Shown in pieces: positions 17,830 through 26,795 of a stretch of 64,000 bases of DNA (within the stretch, counting starts at the first letter, position 1; every line of letters starts with the position of its first letter). Made by a program: the position numbers and the translations under genes. Below the pieces are notes generated by a model that had not been told where the DNA came from, ran no database searches, and saw nothing but the letters and a program-made list of their open reading frames with translations. Source of the DNA: Herbaspirillum sp. LeCh32-8 (GTDB lineage: Bacteria > Pseudomonadota > Gammaproteobacteria > Burkholderiales > Burkholderiaceae_D); the NCBI RefSeq assembly GCF_017814915.1, contig NZ_JAGIPZ010000001.1, positions 1,055,559 to 1,119,558 on the forward strand, in the 5' to 3' direction.

Positions 17830-20800
17830 GCGTCTCCGCCGCCTTCATCAAGCGCCCCATCGGCACCACGCTGCTGGCCATCGCGATCCTGCTGGTGGGC
17901 GTGGCCGTGTGGCCGTTGCTGCCGGTGGCGCCGCTGCCGCAGGTTGATTTCCCGACCATCCAGGTCACCGCCCAGCTGCCCGGGGGCAACCCCGAGACCA
18001 TGGCCTCCAACGTGGCGCAGCCGCTGGAGCGCCAGTTCTCGCTGATCGCCGGCCTGACCCAGATGACCTCGCAGAGCTCGCTGGGCACCACGCAGATCAC
18101 GCTGCAGTTCGACCTGAACCGCAACATCGACGCCGCCGCGCTGGACGTGCAGGCCGCCATCAACGCCTCCACCGGGCAGTTGCCGAGCAACATGCCGAAC
18201 CCGCCGACCTTCCGCAAGATCAACCCGGCCGACTCGCCGATCATGATCATGTCGGTGCAGTCCGAGGCGCTGCCGCTGACCGTGGTCAACGACTACGCCG
18301 ACAACATCCTGGCGCAGCAGATCTCGCAGATCTCGGGCGTGGGCCTGGTCAACGTCAACGGCCAGCAAAAGCCTGCCGTGCGCATCCAGGTCGACCCGGC
18401 CAAGATCGCCACGCTGGGCCTGTCGCTGGAAGACATCCGCGGCGTCATCGCCACCACCACCGTCAACCAGCCCAAGGGCACGGTGGACGGCGCGCGCCAG
18501 AGCTTCACCGTCTACACCAACGACCAGCTGCTCAAGGCCGAGCAATGGAACGACATGGTGCTGGCATGGCGCAACGGCGCGCCGATCCGGGTCAAGGACA
18601 TCGGTATCGCCGTGGACGGCCCCGAGAACAACAAGATCGCCGCCTGGGCCTTCGCGGGCGCGGCCGCCGGCAACGACCACAGCATCACCAACGGCCGCTC
18701 CATCGTGCTGGCCGTCACCAAGCAGCCGGGCGCCAACGTGATCGAGACGGTCGGCCGCATCAACGCCGCCATGCCGCGCCTGCGCGCGGCGATCCCCGCC
18801 TCGATCCACGTCAACACCCTGATCGACCGCACCCAGACCATCCGCGCCTCGGTGGAGGACGTCGAGTTCACGCTGATCCTGACCATCGCCCTGGTGGTGA
18901 TGGTGATCTTCGTGTTCCTGCGCAACGTCGCCGCCACCCTCATCCCCAGCATCACCGTGCCGCTGGCCATCATGGGGACCGCCGGCGTGATGTACGTAGT
19001 CGGCTACAGCCTGGACAACCTGTCGCTGATGGCGCTCACCATCGCCGTCGGCTTCGTGGTCGACGACGCCATCGTGATGCTGGAAAATATCTACCGCTAC
19101 GTCGAGGAAGGCATGGCGCCGCTGGAGGCGGCCTTGAAGGGCGCCGGCGAGATCGGCTTCACCATCATCTCGATCTCGGTGTCGCTGGTGGCGGTGTTCA
19201 TCCCGCTGCTGCTGATGGGCGGCATCGTCGGCCGCCTGTTCCGCGAGTTCGCCGTGACGGTGACGCTGACCATCGGCGTGTCGGTGATCATCTCGCTCAC
19301 GCTCACGCCCATGCTGTGCTCGCGCTTCCTGAAAAATGAACACGGCCAGCAGCACGGCAAGCTGTACCAGCTGTTCGAGCGCGGTTTCGACGCCATGCTG
19401 GCCGGCTACAAGCGCGGCCTGGATGTGGTGATGAAGCACCAGTTCATCACACTGATGACCTTCATCGGCACCGTGGCGCTGACCGCCGTGCTGTTCATCC
19501 TCATTCCCAAGGGCTTCTTCCCGCAGCAGGACAACGGCGTGATCGTCGGCTTTGCCGAATCGGCGCAGGACACCTCCTCAGCCGCCATGCATGAGCGCCT
19601 GCTGAAGGTGGCCGACATCGTGCGCCAGGATCCGGACGTGATCGGCTTCGCCATGAGCGCGGGCTCGACCACATTCAACACCGGCCAGTTCTTCATCGCA
19701 TTGAAGCCCAAGGACCAGGGCCGCACCACCAACGCCGACGAGATCATCGCGCGCCTGCGTCCCAAGGCCTCGCAGGTGCAGGGCGTCAACCTGTTCATGC
19801 AGGCCAGCCAGGACATCAACGTCGGCGGCCGTCTGGCGCGCACGCAGTACCAGTACACGGTGACCGACACGGATCTGGACGAGCTCAACGTCTGGGCGCC
19901 GAAGATGCTGGAGCGCTTCCGCCAGCTACCGCAGCTGACCGATGTGGCATCCGACCAGCAGAACGCCGCCGCGGCCGCGGTCATCACCATCGACCGTGCG
20001 CGCGCCTCCAGCTTCGGCATCTCGCCCTCGCTGATCGACGCCACCATCTATGACGCCATCGGCCAGCGCCAGGTCGCGCAGTACTTCACGCAGATCAACA
20101 GCTACCGCGTGATCATGGAAGTCACGCCCGAGCTGCAGAAGGATCCGGCGCTGTTCAACAAGCTCTACCTGACCTCGCCGCTGACCGGCCAGCAGGTACC
20201 GCTGTCGACCTTCGTCAAGGTCGACACCACCAAGACCGCGTATCTCTCGATCAGCCACCAGAGCCAGTTCCCGGCGGTGACGATCTCGTTCAACCTGGCC
20301 AAGGGCGTGTCGCTGGGCGAGGCGGTGGACGTGATCAACAAGACCAAGGAAGAGATGGGCGCGCCGCAGACGCTGGTGGGCAACTTCCAGGGCACGGCCA
20401 AGGCCTTCGGCGACTCGCTGTCGTCCCAGCCCTACCTGATCGCGGCCGCGCTGATCGCCGTCTACATCGTGCTGGGCCTGCTCTACGAGAGCTACATCCA
20501 CCCGCTGACCATCCTCTCGACGCTGCCCTCGGCCGGCGTGGGCGCGCTGCTGATCCTGATGGCGGGCGGCTACGATCTCTCGGTGATCGCGCTGATCGGC
20601 ATCATCCTGCTGATCGGCATCGTCAAGAAGAACGGCATCATGATGATCGACTTCGCCCTGCACGCCGAGCGCGACAAGGGCATGTCGCCGGAAGAGGCGA
20701 TCTACCAGGCCTGCCTGCTGCGCTTCCGCCCGATCATGATGACCACCATGTGCGCCCTGCTGTCCGGCCTGCCGCTGATGCTGGGCCACGGCGCCGGCTC

Positions 20801-20990
20801 CGAGCTGCGTCGCCCGCTGGGCTACGCCATGGTGGGCGGCCTGGTGCTGTCGCAGGCGCTGACGCTGTTCACCACGCCGGTGGTCTACCTGTACCTGGAT
20901 CGTGCGCACTATTGGTACATGCGCAAGAAAGAAGCGCGCCTGCAGCGTAAGGCGGCCAAGTTGGCGCAGACACAAACGCAGGGACATTGA
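17826..20990 (+). CDS. RND multidrug efflux permease, MdtB/MuxB-type
   Basis: The protein has 1054 residues, normal for the HAE1 family, with a GTG start in a GTGA overlap. It begins SVSAAFIKRPIGTTLLAIAI, as in the MdtB/MdtC/MuxB group. Proton-relay Asp pair is in VGFVVDDAIVMLENIYR of TM4, and a large second periplasmic loop and the repeat half (IALIGIILLIGIVKKNGIMM) are intact. It is a proton-driven exporter in the inner membrane. The MdtBC and MuxBC systems usually carry two different permeases; here only one is encoded, so it should act as a homotrimer or use a partner from elsewhere. Confidence 0.94.
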   Translation: MSVSAAFIKRPIGTTLLAIAILLVGVAVWPLLPVAPLPQVDFPTIQVTAQLPGGNPETMASNVAQPLERQFSLIAGLTQMTSQSSLGTTQITLQFDLNRNIDAAALDVQAAINASTGQLPSNMPNPPTFRKINPADSPIMIMSVQSEALPLTVVNDYADNILAQQISQISGVGLVNVNGQQKPAVRIQVDPAKIATLGLSLEDIRGVIATTTVNQPKGTVDGARQSFTVYTNDQLLKAEQWNDMVLAWRNGAPIRVKDIGIAVDGPENNKIAAWAFAGAAAGNDHSITNGRSIVLAVTKQPGANVIETVGRINAAMPRLRAAIPASIHVNTLIDRTQTIRASVEDVEFTLILTIALVVMVIFVFLRNVAATLIPSITVPLAIMGTAGVMYVVGYSLDNLSLMALTIAVGFVVDDAIVMLENIYRYVEEGMAPLEAALKGAGEIGFTIISISVSLVAVFIPLLLMGGIVGRLFREFAVTVTLTIGVSVIISLTLTPMLCSRFLKNEHGQQHGKLYQLFERGFDAMLAGYKRGLDVVMKHQFITLMTFIGTVALTAVLFILIPKGFFPQQDNGVIVGFAESAQDTSSAAMHERLLKVADIVRQDPDVIGFAMSAGSTTFNTGQFFIALKPKDQGRTTNADEIIARLRPKASQVQGVNLFMQASQDINVGGRLARTQYQYTVTDTDLDELNVWAPKMLERFRQLPQLTDVASDQQNAAAAAVITIDRARASSFGISPSLIDATIYDAIGQRQVAQYFTQINSYRVIMEVTPELQKDPALFNKLYLTSPLTGQQVPLSTFVKVDTTKTAYLSISHQSQFPAVTISFNLAKGVSLGEAVDVINKTKEEMGAPQTLVGNFQGTAKAFGDSLSSQPYLIAAALIAVYIVLGLLYESYIHPLTILSTLPSAGVGALLILMAGGYDLSVIALIGIILLIGIVKKNGIMMIDFALHAERDKGMSPEEAIYQACLLRFRPIMMTTMCALLSGLPLMLGHGAGSELRRPLGYAMVGGLVLSQALTLFTTPVVYLYLDRAHYWYMRKKEARLQRKAAKLAQTQTQGH

Positions 20991-21077
20991 AGTTTTGAAC
21001 GGCTTGGCAGTACAAGAAAAATCCGCGCGGAGAACAATAATAAAAAGCCGAGGAGTTAAAATTCTGGCGATGCCGCA

Positions 21078-21098
21078 GCCGGGACGCCTTGTCCCGGC
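21078..21098 (+). other. RNA hairpin upstream of response regulator start
   Basis: GCCGGGAC (21078-21085) and GTCCCGGC (21091-21098) form a perfect 8-bp GC-rich stem with a 5-base loop, ending 19 bases before the ATG of the response regulator and just before its GGTGGAGA ribosome site. There is no T-run, so it is not an ordinary terminator. It may lower read-through or translation of the regulator relative to the pump genes, or protect the mRNA end. Confidence 0.5.
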
Positions 21099-21116
21099 GC
21101 GGCGGGTGGAGACCGC

Positions 21117-21809
21117 ATGAAGATCCTGATAGTCGAAGACGAGCAAAAGATGTCCGAATACCTCTGCAAGGGCCTGACCGAGCAGGGGTGCGCGGTCGAT
21201 GTCGCCTTCAACGGGGTGGACGGCCAGCACCTGGCGATCCAGCACGACTACGACGTGATCGTGCTGGACGTGATGCTGCCCGGGCTGGACGGCTTCTCGG
21301 TGCTGCGCTCGCTGCGCACCGTCAAGCAGACGCCGGTGATCATGCTGACCGCGCGCGACAGCGTGGAAGACCGCATCAAGGGCCTGCACGACGGCGCCGA
21401 CGACTACCTGATCAAGCCCTTCTCCTTCCTCGAACTGCTGGCGCGCCTGCAGGCGCTGACCCGGCGCGGCCGTTCGCAGGAGCCGGCGCAGCTGCGCATC
21501 GGCGACCTGCAGATCGACCTGATTTCACGCAAGGCCTTCCGCGGCGGCACCCGCATCGACCTGACCGCCAAGGAGTTCGCGCTGCTGGCGGTGATGGCGC
21601 GCCGCCAGGGCGAGATCCTGTCCAAGACGGCGATTGCCGAACTGGTGTGGGACATGAACTTCGACAGCAACACCAACGTGGTGGAAGTCGCCATCAAGCG
21701 CCTGCGCGCCAAGATCGACATCCCGTTCGACCAGAAGCTGCTGCATACCGTGCGCGGTATGGGCTACGTGCTTGAGCCGCGCGCCGCGGCCGACAGCGTG
21801 GACGACTGA
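21117..21809 (+). CDS. OmpR/PhoB-family response regulator, CusR-like
   Basis: The protein has 230 residues. The receiver domain has acidic pair Glu7/Asp8, phospho-acceptor Asp51 ([11 protein letters not shown]), a Thr in MLTARD and Lys in LIKPFSF. The C-terminal winged helix carries [19 protein letters not shown] and [18 protein letters not shown], as in the heavy-metal/CusR-PcoR branch. It follows the RND permease by 126 bases and precedes its kinase by 8. The CusR-type box at 14862 is its best candidate target. Metal specificity is not proven; the pump belongs to the drug (HAE1) rather than the metal (HME) branch. Confidence 0.92.
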   Translation: MKILIVEDEQKMSEYLCKGLTEQGCAVDVAFNGVDGQHLAIQHDYDVIVLDVMLPGLDGFSVLRSLRTVKQTPVIMLTARDSVEDRIKGLHDGADDYLIKPFSFLELLARLQALTRRGRSQEPAQLRIGDLQIDLISRKAFRGGTRIDLTAKEFALLAVMARRQGEILSKTAIAELVWDMNFDSNTNVVEVAIKRLRAKIDIPFDQKLLHTVRGMGYVLEPRAAADSVDD

Positions 21810-21817
21810 GGCGCGCC

Positions 21818-23281
21818 ATGGACCGGCACAGCTTCCAGCAGGCAAACCGCACGTCGGCGGGGAATGCCCCGCCTGCACCTGCGCCCAAGCGCCGCCTGCC
21901 GCGACGCCAGTCCATCACCGCCCGACTGGTGCTGATGTCGGCCGCCTCGGCGCTGTTCATCTTCGCGCTGACCGGCATCGTGCTCTACACCGTCCTGAAG
22001 GGCGAGCTGCTGCGCCATGAGCGCGACGGCCTGGTCACCACCCTGAACGACATCGGCTACCAGATCGGCCGCGCCGGCAGCACCGAACGCTGGGAACGCG
22101 TGCAGCTCAAGCTGGCGGCGCTGTCGCAGGCCGACCAGCGCGTCTCGTTCTGGATTTCCGGCGCCGACGCGCGCTTTCGCTACGGCGACCAGGCGCGCCT
22201 GAATCCGGCGGCCATCACGCCCGACAGCAATACGGTGGGCATGCTGAAGATCCCCGGCAAGGAGTACCCGCTGCACATCATGACGCGCACCATGCCGGCC
22301 TTCGAGGACAGACCGGAGGTCTACGTCACCGTCGGTATTGATACCGAACCGTACTTCGAGATGCGCCGCACCTTCCTGGTGTCGACCCTGGTGTTTTCGC
22401 TGCTGGGCATCGTGCTGGCGGTGATCTCCAGCTACTGGATCGCCCGCGCCGGGCTGGCGCCGCTGCGTCGCATGTCGGCGCGCGCGCAGAGTTTCTCGCC
22501 GCGCAAGCTGTCTGCGCGCATGTCGGCCGAAGCCCTGCCGGAAGAATTGTCGGCGCTGGCGCACGCCTTCAACGGCGCACTGGAGCGCATCGAGGAAGCC
22601 TACACCCAGCTCGAAGCCTTCAACGCCGACGTCGCCCACGAGCTGCGCACGCCGCTGGCCAACCTGATCGGCGAAACCCAGGTGGCGCTGGCGCGCGAGC
22701 GCAGCGCCGGCGAGTTCAAGGACGTGCTGCAATCCAACCTGGAGGAGCTGGATCGCATCCGCTCCATCGTCAACGACATGCTGTTCCTGGCGCGCTCCGA
22801 CCAGGGCGAGGCTGCCACCGCGCTGGTGCAGGCGCGCGTGGCCGACGAAGTGCAAAAAACCGTGGACTTCTTCGAGTTCGTGCTGGACGACGCCGGCATG
22901 GCCATCACCACCAGCGGCGACACCGACGCCACCGCGCTGATGGAGACGGCGCTCTTCAAGCGCGCGCTGACCAACCTGATCCAGAACGCCATCCAGCATT
23001 CGCCGGTGGGCGCGCTGATCCGCGTCGACATCGCCGCGCAGCAAGACTCGGTGCGCATTTCCGTCACCAACCCCGGCGAGGCGATCGACCCACGTCACCT
23101 GCCGCGCCTGTTCGACCGCTTCTACCGGGTCGACACCTCGCGTCACGAGATCAACGGCAGCCACGGCCACGGCCTGGGCCTGGCCATCGTCAAGGCGGTA
23201 GCGCGCATGCACGGCGGCCGCGCCTTCGCCTCCAGCGAGGATGGCCGCAACAGCATCGGCTTCACCATTTCGCGCTCCTGA
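21818..23281 (+). CDS. Sensor histidine kinase, CusS-like
   Basis: The protein has 487 residues. It has a basic N-terminal tail, TM1 (about 36-60), a periplasmic sensor of about 125 residues, TM2 (186-208), HAMP, HisKA with His274 in DVAHELRTPLANL, and an ATPase with N-box LTNLIQNAIQHS and the G-box GHGLGLAIVKAVA. The family detects metal ions or envelope stress and phosphorylates the CusR-like regulator encoded just upstream. The sensor domain shows no obvious His/Met metal-binding cluster, unlike E. coli CusS, so the signal may differ. Last gene of the RND operon. Confidence 0.92.
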   Translation: MDRHSFQQANRTSAGNAPPAPAPKRRLPRRQSITARLVLMSAASALFIFALTGIVLYTVLKGELLRHERDGLVTTLNDIGYQIGRAGSTERWERVQLKLAALSQADQRVSFWISGADARFRYGDQARLNPAAITPDSNTVGMLKIPGKEYPLHIMTRTMPAFEDRPEVYVTVGIDTEPYFEMRRTFLVSTLVFSLLGIVLAVISSYWIARAGLAPLRRMSARAQSFSPRKLSARMSAEALPEELSALAHAFNGALERIEEAYTQLEAFNADVAHELRTPLANLIGETQVALARERSAGEFKDVLQSNLEELDRIRSIVNDMLFLARSDQGEAATALVQARVADEVQKTVDFFEFVLDDAGMAITTSGDTDATALMETALFKRALTNLIQNAIQHSPVGALIRVDIAAQQDSVRISVTNPGEAIDPRHLPRLFDRFYRVDTSRHEINGSHGHGLGLAIVKAVARMHGGRAFASSEDGRNSIGFTISRS

Positions 23282-23499
23282 CCTGCCTGGGAATTTTCCT
23301 GCATCGAAAACGCGGCGCGGAATCATCGCGCCGCCTTCATTGTTGGCAGAGCCGTCTCGACCAGAGACGCGACGAGCTGTACCCTCGCCCTGTCCGGGAA
23401 TCTGTACACGCCCCGCTTCCTCCTGCAGGTCTATCCTGACGGACATGCAAGATGCCGCGCGTCAACGCGGCCTGCAGTCACCACAAGGAAAGCGCCAAC

Positions 23500-24417
23500 A
23501 TGATCGTCCGCCCACAGCCGAACTGGTTCCGCATGCTGTTCGTCTGGAACGGCTCGGTGCTGCCGTCCATCCTGCCGCAGATGGCGTTGATGACGGCCTT
23601 CTCCACGCTGGCGGTTTTCACCGGCGGGAAAATCTTCGGCGACAAGCTTCCGCTCAACACGTCCACCTTCACGTTGCTGGGGGTCGCCCTGGCGATCTTT
23701 CTGGCGTTTCGCAACACCGCCAGCTACGACCGTTTCTGGGAGGGGCGCAAGATCTGGGGCGCGCTGCTGATCTCGGCGCGTGCGCTGGTTTCGCAGGGGC
23801 AGCAATACAGCAGGGAGGATGGTCGTTTCGAGCGCAAGCTGTTCGCCCGCCGGGTGGTGATGCTGACCTGCGCGCTCAAGCACCAACTGCGCCAGAGCGC
23901 GCCGGACCACGACTTGGCGCGTCTGCTCCCGCCCGAAGAGGCCGGGCGGCTGCGTCACGCGCAATACCTGCCGGTGCAGCTGATGCACGAGCTGCGCGCC
24001 ATGCTGGCGCAGGCGCACCGCGAGGGGGAACTGTCCGATGCGGCGCTGTGGGCTTGCGACGGCCAGCTCAACGAGCTCAACCATTGCGTCGGCGCCAGCG
24101 AACGCATCGCCTCCACGCCGATTCCCTTTCCCTACGGCGTGCTGCTGCACCGGACCGTCTACATCTATTGCCTGCTGCTGCCCTTCGGTCTGGTCGATGC
24201 GATCGGTTACGCCACGCCCTTGATTTCGGTATTCGTGTCGTACACCTTCCTGGCGCTGGAAGCCATCGCCGGGGAGATTGCAGAGCCCTTCGGCGAAGCT
24301 GCCAACAGCCTGCCGCTGGACGCCATGTGCCTGGAAATCGAGCGTTCCATCATGGAAATCGTGGGCGAGGAAAAACCGGAACCGGCACGCTGCGGCAAGG
24401 ATTTCCGGCTCAGTTGA
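23500..24417 (+). CDS. Bestrophin-like (UPF0187/YneE) anion channel
   Basis: The protein has 305 residues. The start at MIVRPQPNWFRMLFVWNGS has an AAGGAA site 10 bases upstream and matches the family beginning. Hydrophobic segments occur near 23-50, 60-75, 205-235 and 240-250. The family signature FLAFRNTASYDRFWEGRKIWG (split here as FLAFRNTASYDR and FWEGRK) is complete, and the late IPFPYGVLLHRTVYIYC helix is typical. Bacterial homologues form pentameric inner membrane channels for anions or cations. Physiological role is unknown. It converges with the next gene, with 8 bases between the stops. Confidence 0.92.
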   Translation: MIVRPQPNWFRMLFVWNGSVLPSILPQMALMTAFSTLAVFTGGKIFGDKLPLNTSTFTLLGVALAIFLAFRNTASYDRFWEGRKIWGALLISARALVSQGQQYSREDGRFERKLFARRVVMLTCALKHQLRQSAPDHDLARLLPPEEAGRLRHAQYLPVQLMHELRAMLAQAHREGELSDAALWACDGQLNELNHCVGASERIASTPIPFPYGVLLHRTVYIYCLLLPFGLVDAIGYATPLISVFVSYTFLALEAIAGEIAEPFGEAANSLPLDAMCLEIERSIMEIVGEEKPEPARCGKDFRLS

Positions 24418-24425
24418 ACATCCGC

Positions 24426-24719
24426 TCAGCAGTGGATTTCCATGTCGCGCCCCTCCAGCAGATAGCTCAGACTCGCCAGGTTCAGGTAACGGCAAGCCGC
24501 CTTGACGCGATGCAGGCGCACCGCGCGTTCGGCCAGGTCGGCGTCATCGGCCAGGGCGTCGGCCGCGACCACGAAGGGCCAGAATTCCGATGGTTTCAGA
24601 TGCGCGCCGAGCGCGCGCAGGATGTCGTCGCAGCTGACCACCGCGCCGGCCACTTCGAGATGCAGCTGTTCGACCTCAGCCTTGCCGTCGAATTGAAACG
24701 TGACTCTGAATTTCGCCAT
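24426..24719 (-). CDS. Hypothetical protein (97 aa)
   Basis: Start chosen at MAKFRVTFQF, which has a GGGATGG site a few bases upstream; a five-codon longer start is possible. The product has a beta-rich beginning (FRVTFQFDGKAEVEQLHLEVAG), a central acidic stretch with FWPFVVAADALADDAD and a C-terminal helix ending in Cys. No membrane segment and no recognised family. Codon use agrees with neighbouring genes. It is convergent with the bestrophin gene and 109 bases upstream of the aspartate dehydrogenase stop, on the same strand. Confidence 0.7.
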   Translation of the reverse strand: MAKFRVTFQFDGKAEVEQLHLEVAGAVVSCDDILRALGAHLKPSEFWPFVVAADALADDADLAERAVRLHRVKAACRYLNLASLSYLLEGRDMEIHC

Positions 24720-24828
24720 ATGTCCATCCCACAATGATGGGCCGGATTCTCTGGCGAAATCTGCTCCCCGTGTTTAACTGCGTCGGCGTCACCACGCGCT
24801 TAACTGCTGCGCTTTTGCAGAGCTTCGC

Positions 24829-25614
24829 TCACGTGGCCATGCGCCGCAATAACGCCAGCGCCGAGCGTGCCGCCAGTGACGACGTCCCCGGATTGGCCGA
24901 GGGCTGCGCCTCGATGGAAAAACGCATCGTGCCGCTGTCGGACTCGACCTCTATCGCATGGCAATTGCCGCGCGCGGCCGGATCCACCCACAGCTCCACC
25001 CGGGTGCGCTGCGGCCCGATTCCGGCCAGGGACAGCGCCGCGGCCACGTTCAGGTTGGCCGGAAAACGTCCTACGGCATCAAGCGCGCAGCCGGCAAAGA
25101 CCAGCGTGGGCTGTACAACGCGATCGGGATCGATGCCCTGCTCGCCCAGCCACGCCACGCCGCGCAGGGCGGCGGGTGGTTTGCGGGTGACCAGCTTCGC
25201 CGAGCGGATGTCGCCTTCGGCCATGGCGGCGACCGCGTCCAGGCCGCCGATCGCGCCGCTGGGAATGTGGATGCGGTTCCGGTGTCGCTCCCACAGCGCC
25301 AACATGTCAGGCGACGCCAGCAAGGCGCCCGCGCTCATGACCAGCAGCTGCCTGCCCGCCTCCAGCACCGGCACGGCGATCTCGCGCAACACCCCGGCGC
25401 CGCCGCATTCGATGACGATGTCGGCGTGCTCGCCGATGTTGTGCAATGACGGCAACGCCACCTGACCCAGTCCCAGTGCCGCCAGTTGTGCGCGCGCCGC
25501 CGCCGCGTTGCGCGTCGCCACCGCCGATAGCGTGATGCCGGGCATGTCGCCCGTCATGCCCGCGGCGATGGCATGGCCGACGGTGCCCAGGCCGGCGATT
25601 GCAATCCTTGTCAT
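24829..25614 (-). CDS. nadX: L-aspartate dehydrogenase
   Basis: The protein has 261 residues, the family size. It oxidises L-aspartate to iminoaspartate/oxaloacetate with NAD(P), the first step of an NAD-biosynthesis variant that replaces NadB, or aspartate catabolism. Seen: Rossmann motif IAGLGTVGHAIA (5-16), VIECGG, SAGAL, the PSGAIGGLDAV loop that binds substrate, FPANLNVAAALSLAG (family signature) and a late His in GNCHAIEV. nadA and nadC are not adjacent, so a catabolic role is at least as likely. A LysR regulator is divergent from it. Confidence 0.88.
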   Translation of the reverse strand: MTRIAIAGLGTVGHAIAAGMTGDMPGITLSAVATRNAAAARAQLAALGLGQVALPSLHNIGEHADIVIECGGAGVLREIAVPVLEAGRQLLVMSAGALLASPDMLALWERHRNRIHIPSGAIGGLDAVAAMAEGDIRSAKLVTRKPPAALRGVAWLGEQGIDPDRVVQPTLVFAGCALDAVGRFPANLNVAAALSLAGIGPQRTRVELWVDPAARGNCHAIEVESDSGTMRFSIEAQPSANPGTSSLAARSALALLRRMAT

Positions 25615-25685
25615 GGTGGATCCTGTTCATGTCGATGGCTCATGTTAGGCAGACGCTGCCGGTCGGACAAACGATTAAAATGCCA

Positions 25686-25710
25686 TCATGCATTCATTGA
25701 AGTCATGCAT
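25686..25710. repeat. Direct repeat in nadX-lysR intergenic region
   Basis: TCATGCAT occurs at 25686-25693 and again at 25703-25710, 17 bases apart, each holding the palindrome ATGCAT. The spacing, under two helical turns, and the position between divergent genes suit binding by the LysR protein. A third, partial TGCATG follows at 25718. Confidence 0.4.
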
Positions 25711-25721
25711 ACGCCGTCTGC

Positions 25722-26696
25722 ATGACTGCCGCCCCGCCCCACAACAAGCCCCCGACGATGAACAAGCTCCCTCCCCTGACTGCGCTGCGCGCCTTCGAAG
25801 CCACGGCCCGCCTGCTTTCCTTCACCGCGGCGGCAGAGGAGCTGCATGTCACCCAGAGCGCGGTCAGCCGCCAGGTGCGCGCCCTGGAGGCGCACCTGCA
25901 GCACGCGCTGTTCGTGCGCCTGACCCGCCGCATCGAGCTGACGCCGCAGGGCCAGTCCTACTACCAGGACGTGCGGCAAGCCTTCGACCAGATCTGCGAG
26001 GCCGGCAACCGCCTGAACCGGCGCAGGACGCGCGCCTCGCTCTCGCTGGCGGTGCTGCCGGGAGTGGCGGCGCTGTGGCTGATGCCGCGCCTGGAGACTT
26101 TCTGGCGCGACAACAAACATATCGATGTGCGTATCGTGGTGGCCACCGATGCGGCCGATTTCCGGCCTGGGCAGATCGACATGGCGATCCAGGTCGGCGT
26201 CTTGCCCGGCACCCGCAGCAAAGGCCTTCCGCTGGGCCGTCGCATGGCGGTGGATTGGCACGGCCTGCGCGCCGATCCCTTGTTCCCCGATGCGCTGGTG
26301 GCCTTATGCCACGACCGGCTGTGGCGGAGACATCCGGTGCGCAGCATCGACGACCTGAGCCGTCACGCGCTGATTCACACCGCCATCAGGCCGCAGGCGT
26401 GGCATGACTGGCTGAGCGAGCACGGCGCACGCCTCGCGTCGAACCAAGCCCGTATCGAATGCAGCCAGTACGCCATGGCGCTGCAAGCCGCCATGAACGG
26501 CGAAGGCATCGCCCTGGCGCCGTCGGTGCTGGCCGACAGCTTCGATCCCGAGCGCCGGCTGCGACGCCTCTTCGACGGCCCGACGCCCAGCGCCGGCCAA
26601 TACTATTTGCTCACCCCGGCGGACCGTTATGATGCTGCACCCGTTCGCCGTTTTCGTGAATGGTTGCTGGGGCAGGCGCAGGCAAGTTCAGCCTGA
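25722..26696 (+). CDS. LysR-family regulator, GcvA-like
   Basis: Up to 324 residues. The N-terminal winged helix reads LPPLTALRAFEATARLLSFTAAAEELHVTQSAVSRQVRALE (here noted as two parts) and is typical of the GcvA/AmpR branch. The effector domain follows with DMAIQVG and the late GEGIALAPSVLADS. The ATG at 25758 is an alternative that gives a more usual N-terminus (MNKLPPLTALRAF). Divergent from nadX, so the likely target is nadX. A bidirectional terminator follows. Confidence 0.9.
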   Translation: MTAAPPHNKPPTMNKLPPLTALRAFEATARLLSFTAAAEELHVTQSAVSRQVRALEAHLQHALFVRLTRRIELTPQGQSYYQDVRQAFDQICEAGNRLNRRRTRASLSLAVLPGVAALWLMPRLETFWRDNKHIDVRIVVATDAADFRPGQIDMAIQVGVLPGTRSKGLPLGRRMAVDWHGLRADPLFPDALVALCHDRLWRRHPVRSIDDLSRHALIHTAIRPQAWHDWLSEHGARLASNQARIECSQYAMALQAAMNGEGIALAPSVLADSFDPERRLRRLFDGPTPSAGQYYLLTPADRYDAAPVRRFREWLLGQAQASSA

Positions 26697-26728
26697 GCCG
26701 GGCTGGCGTCTGCGGTAGTCCCGACATG

Positions 26729-26755
26729 AAAAAAGCCCGCGATAGCGGGCTTTTT
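26729..26755. terminator. Bidirectional rho-independent terminator
   Basis: The stem AGCCCGC/GCGGGCT with loop GATA is flanked by an A-run on the left and a T-run on the right, so it can stop the LysR gene (plus) and the convergent chemoreceptor gene (minus). Confidence 0.88.
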
Positions 26756-26795
26756 CGTGGCCGGGGCTGACACCGGCGACCGGCGCCCGGCGCCA

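Noticed and set aside
21078..21098. Terminator between the RND permease and the response regulator
   Set aside because: The stem is strong but no T-run follows, and regulator and kinase are in the usual operon position, so it is listed as a hairpin only.
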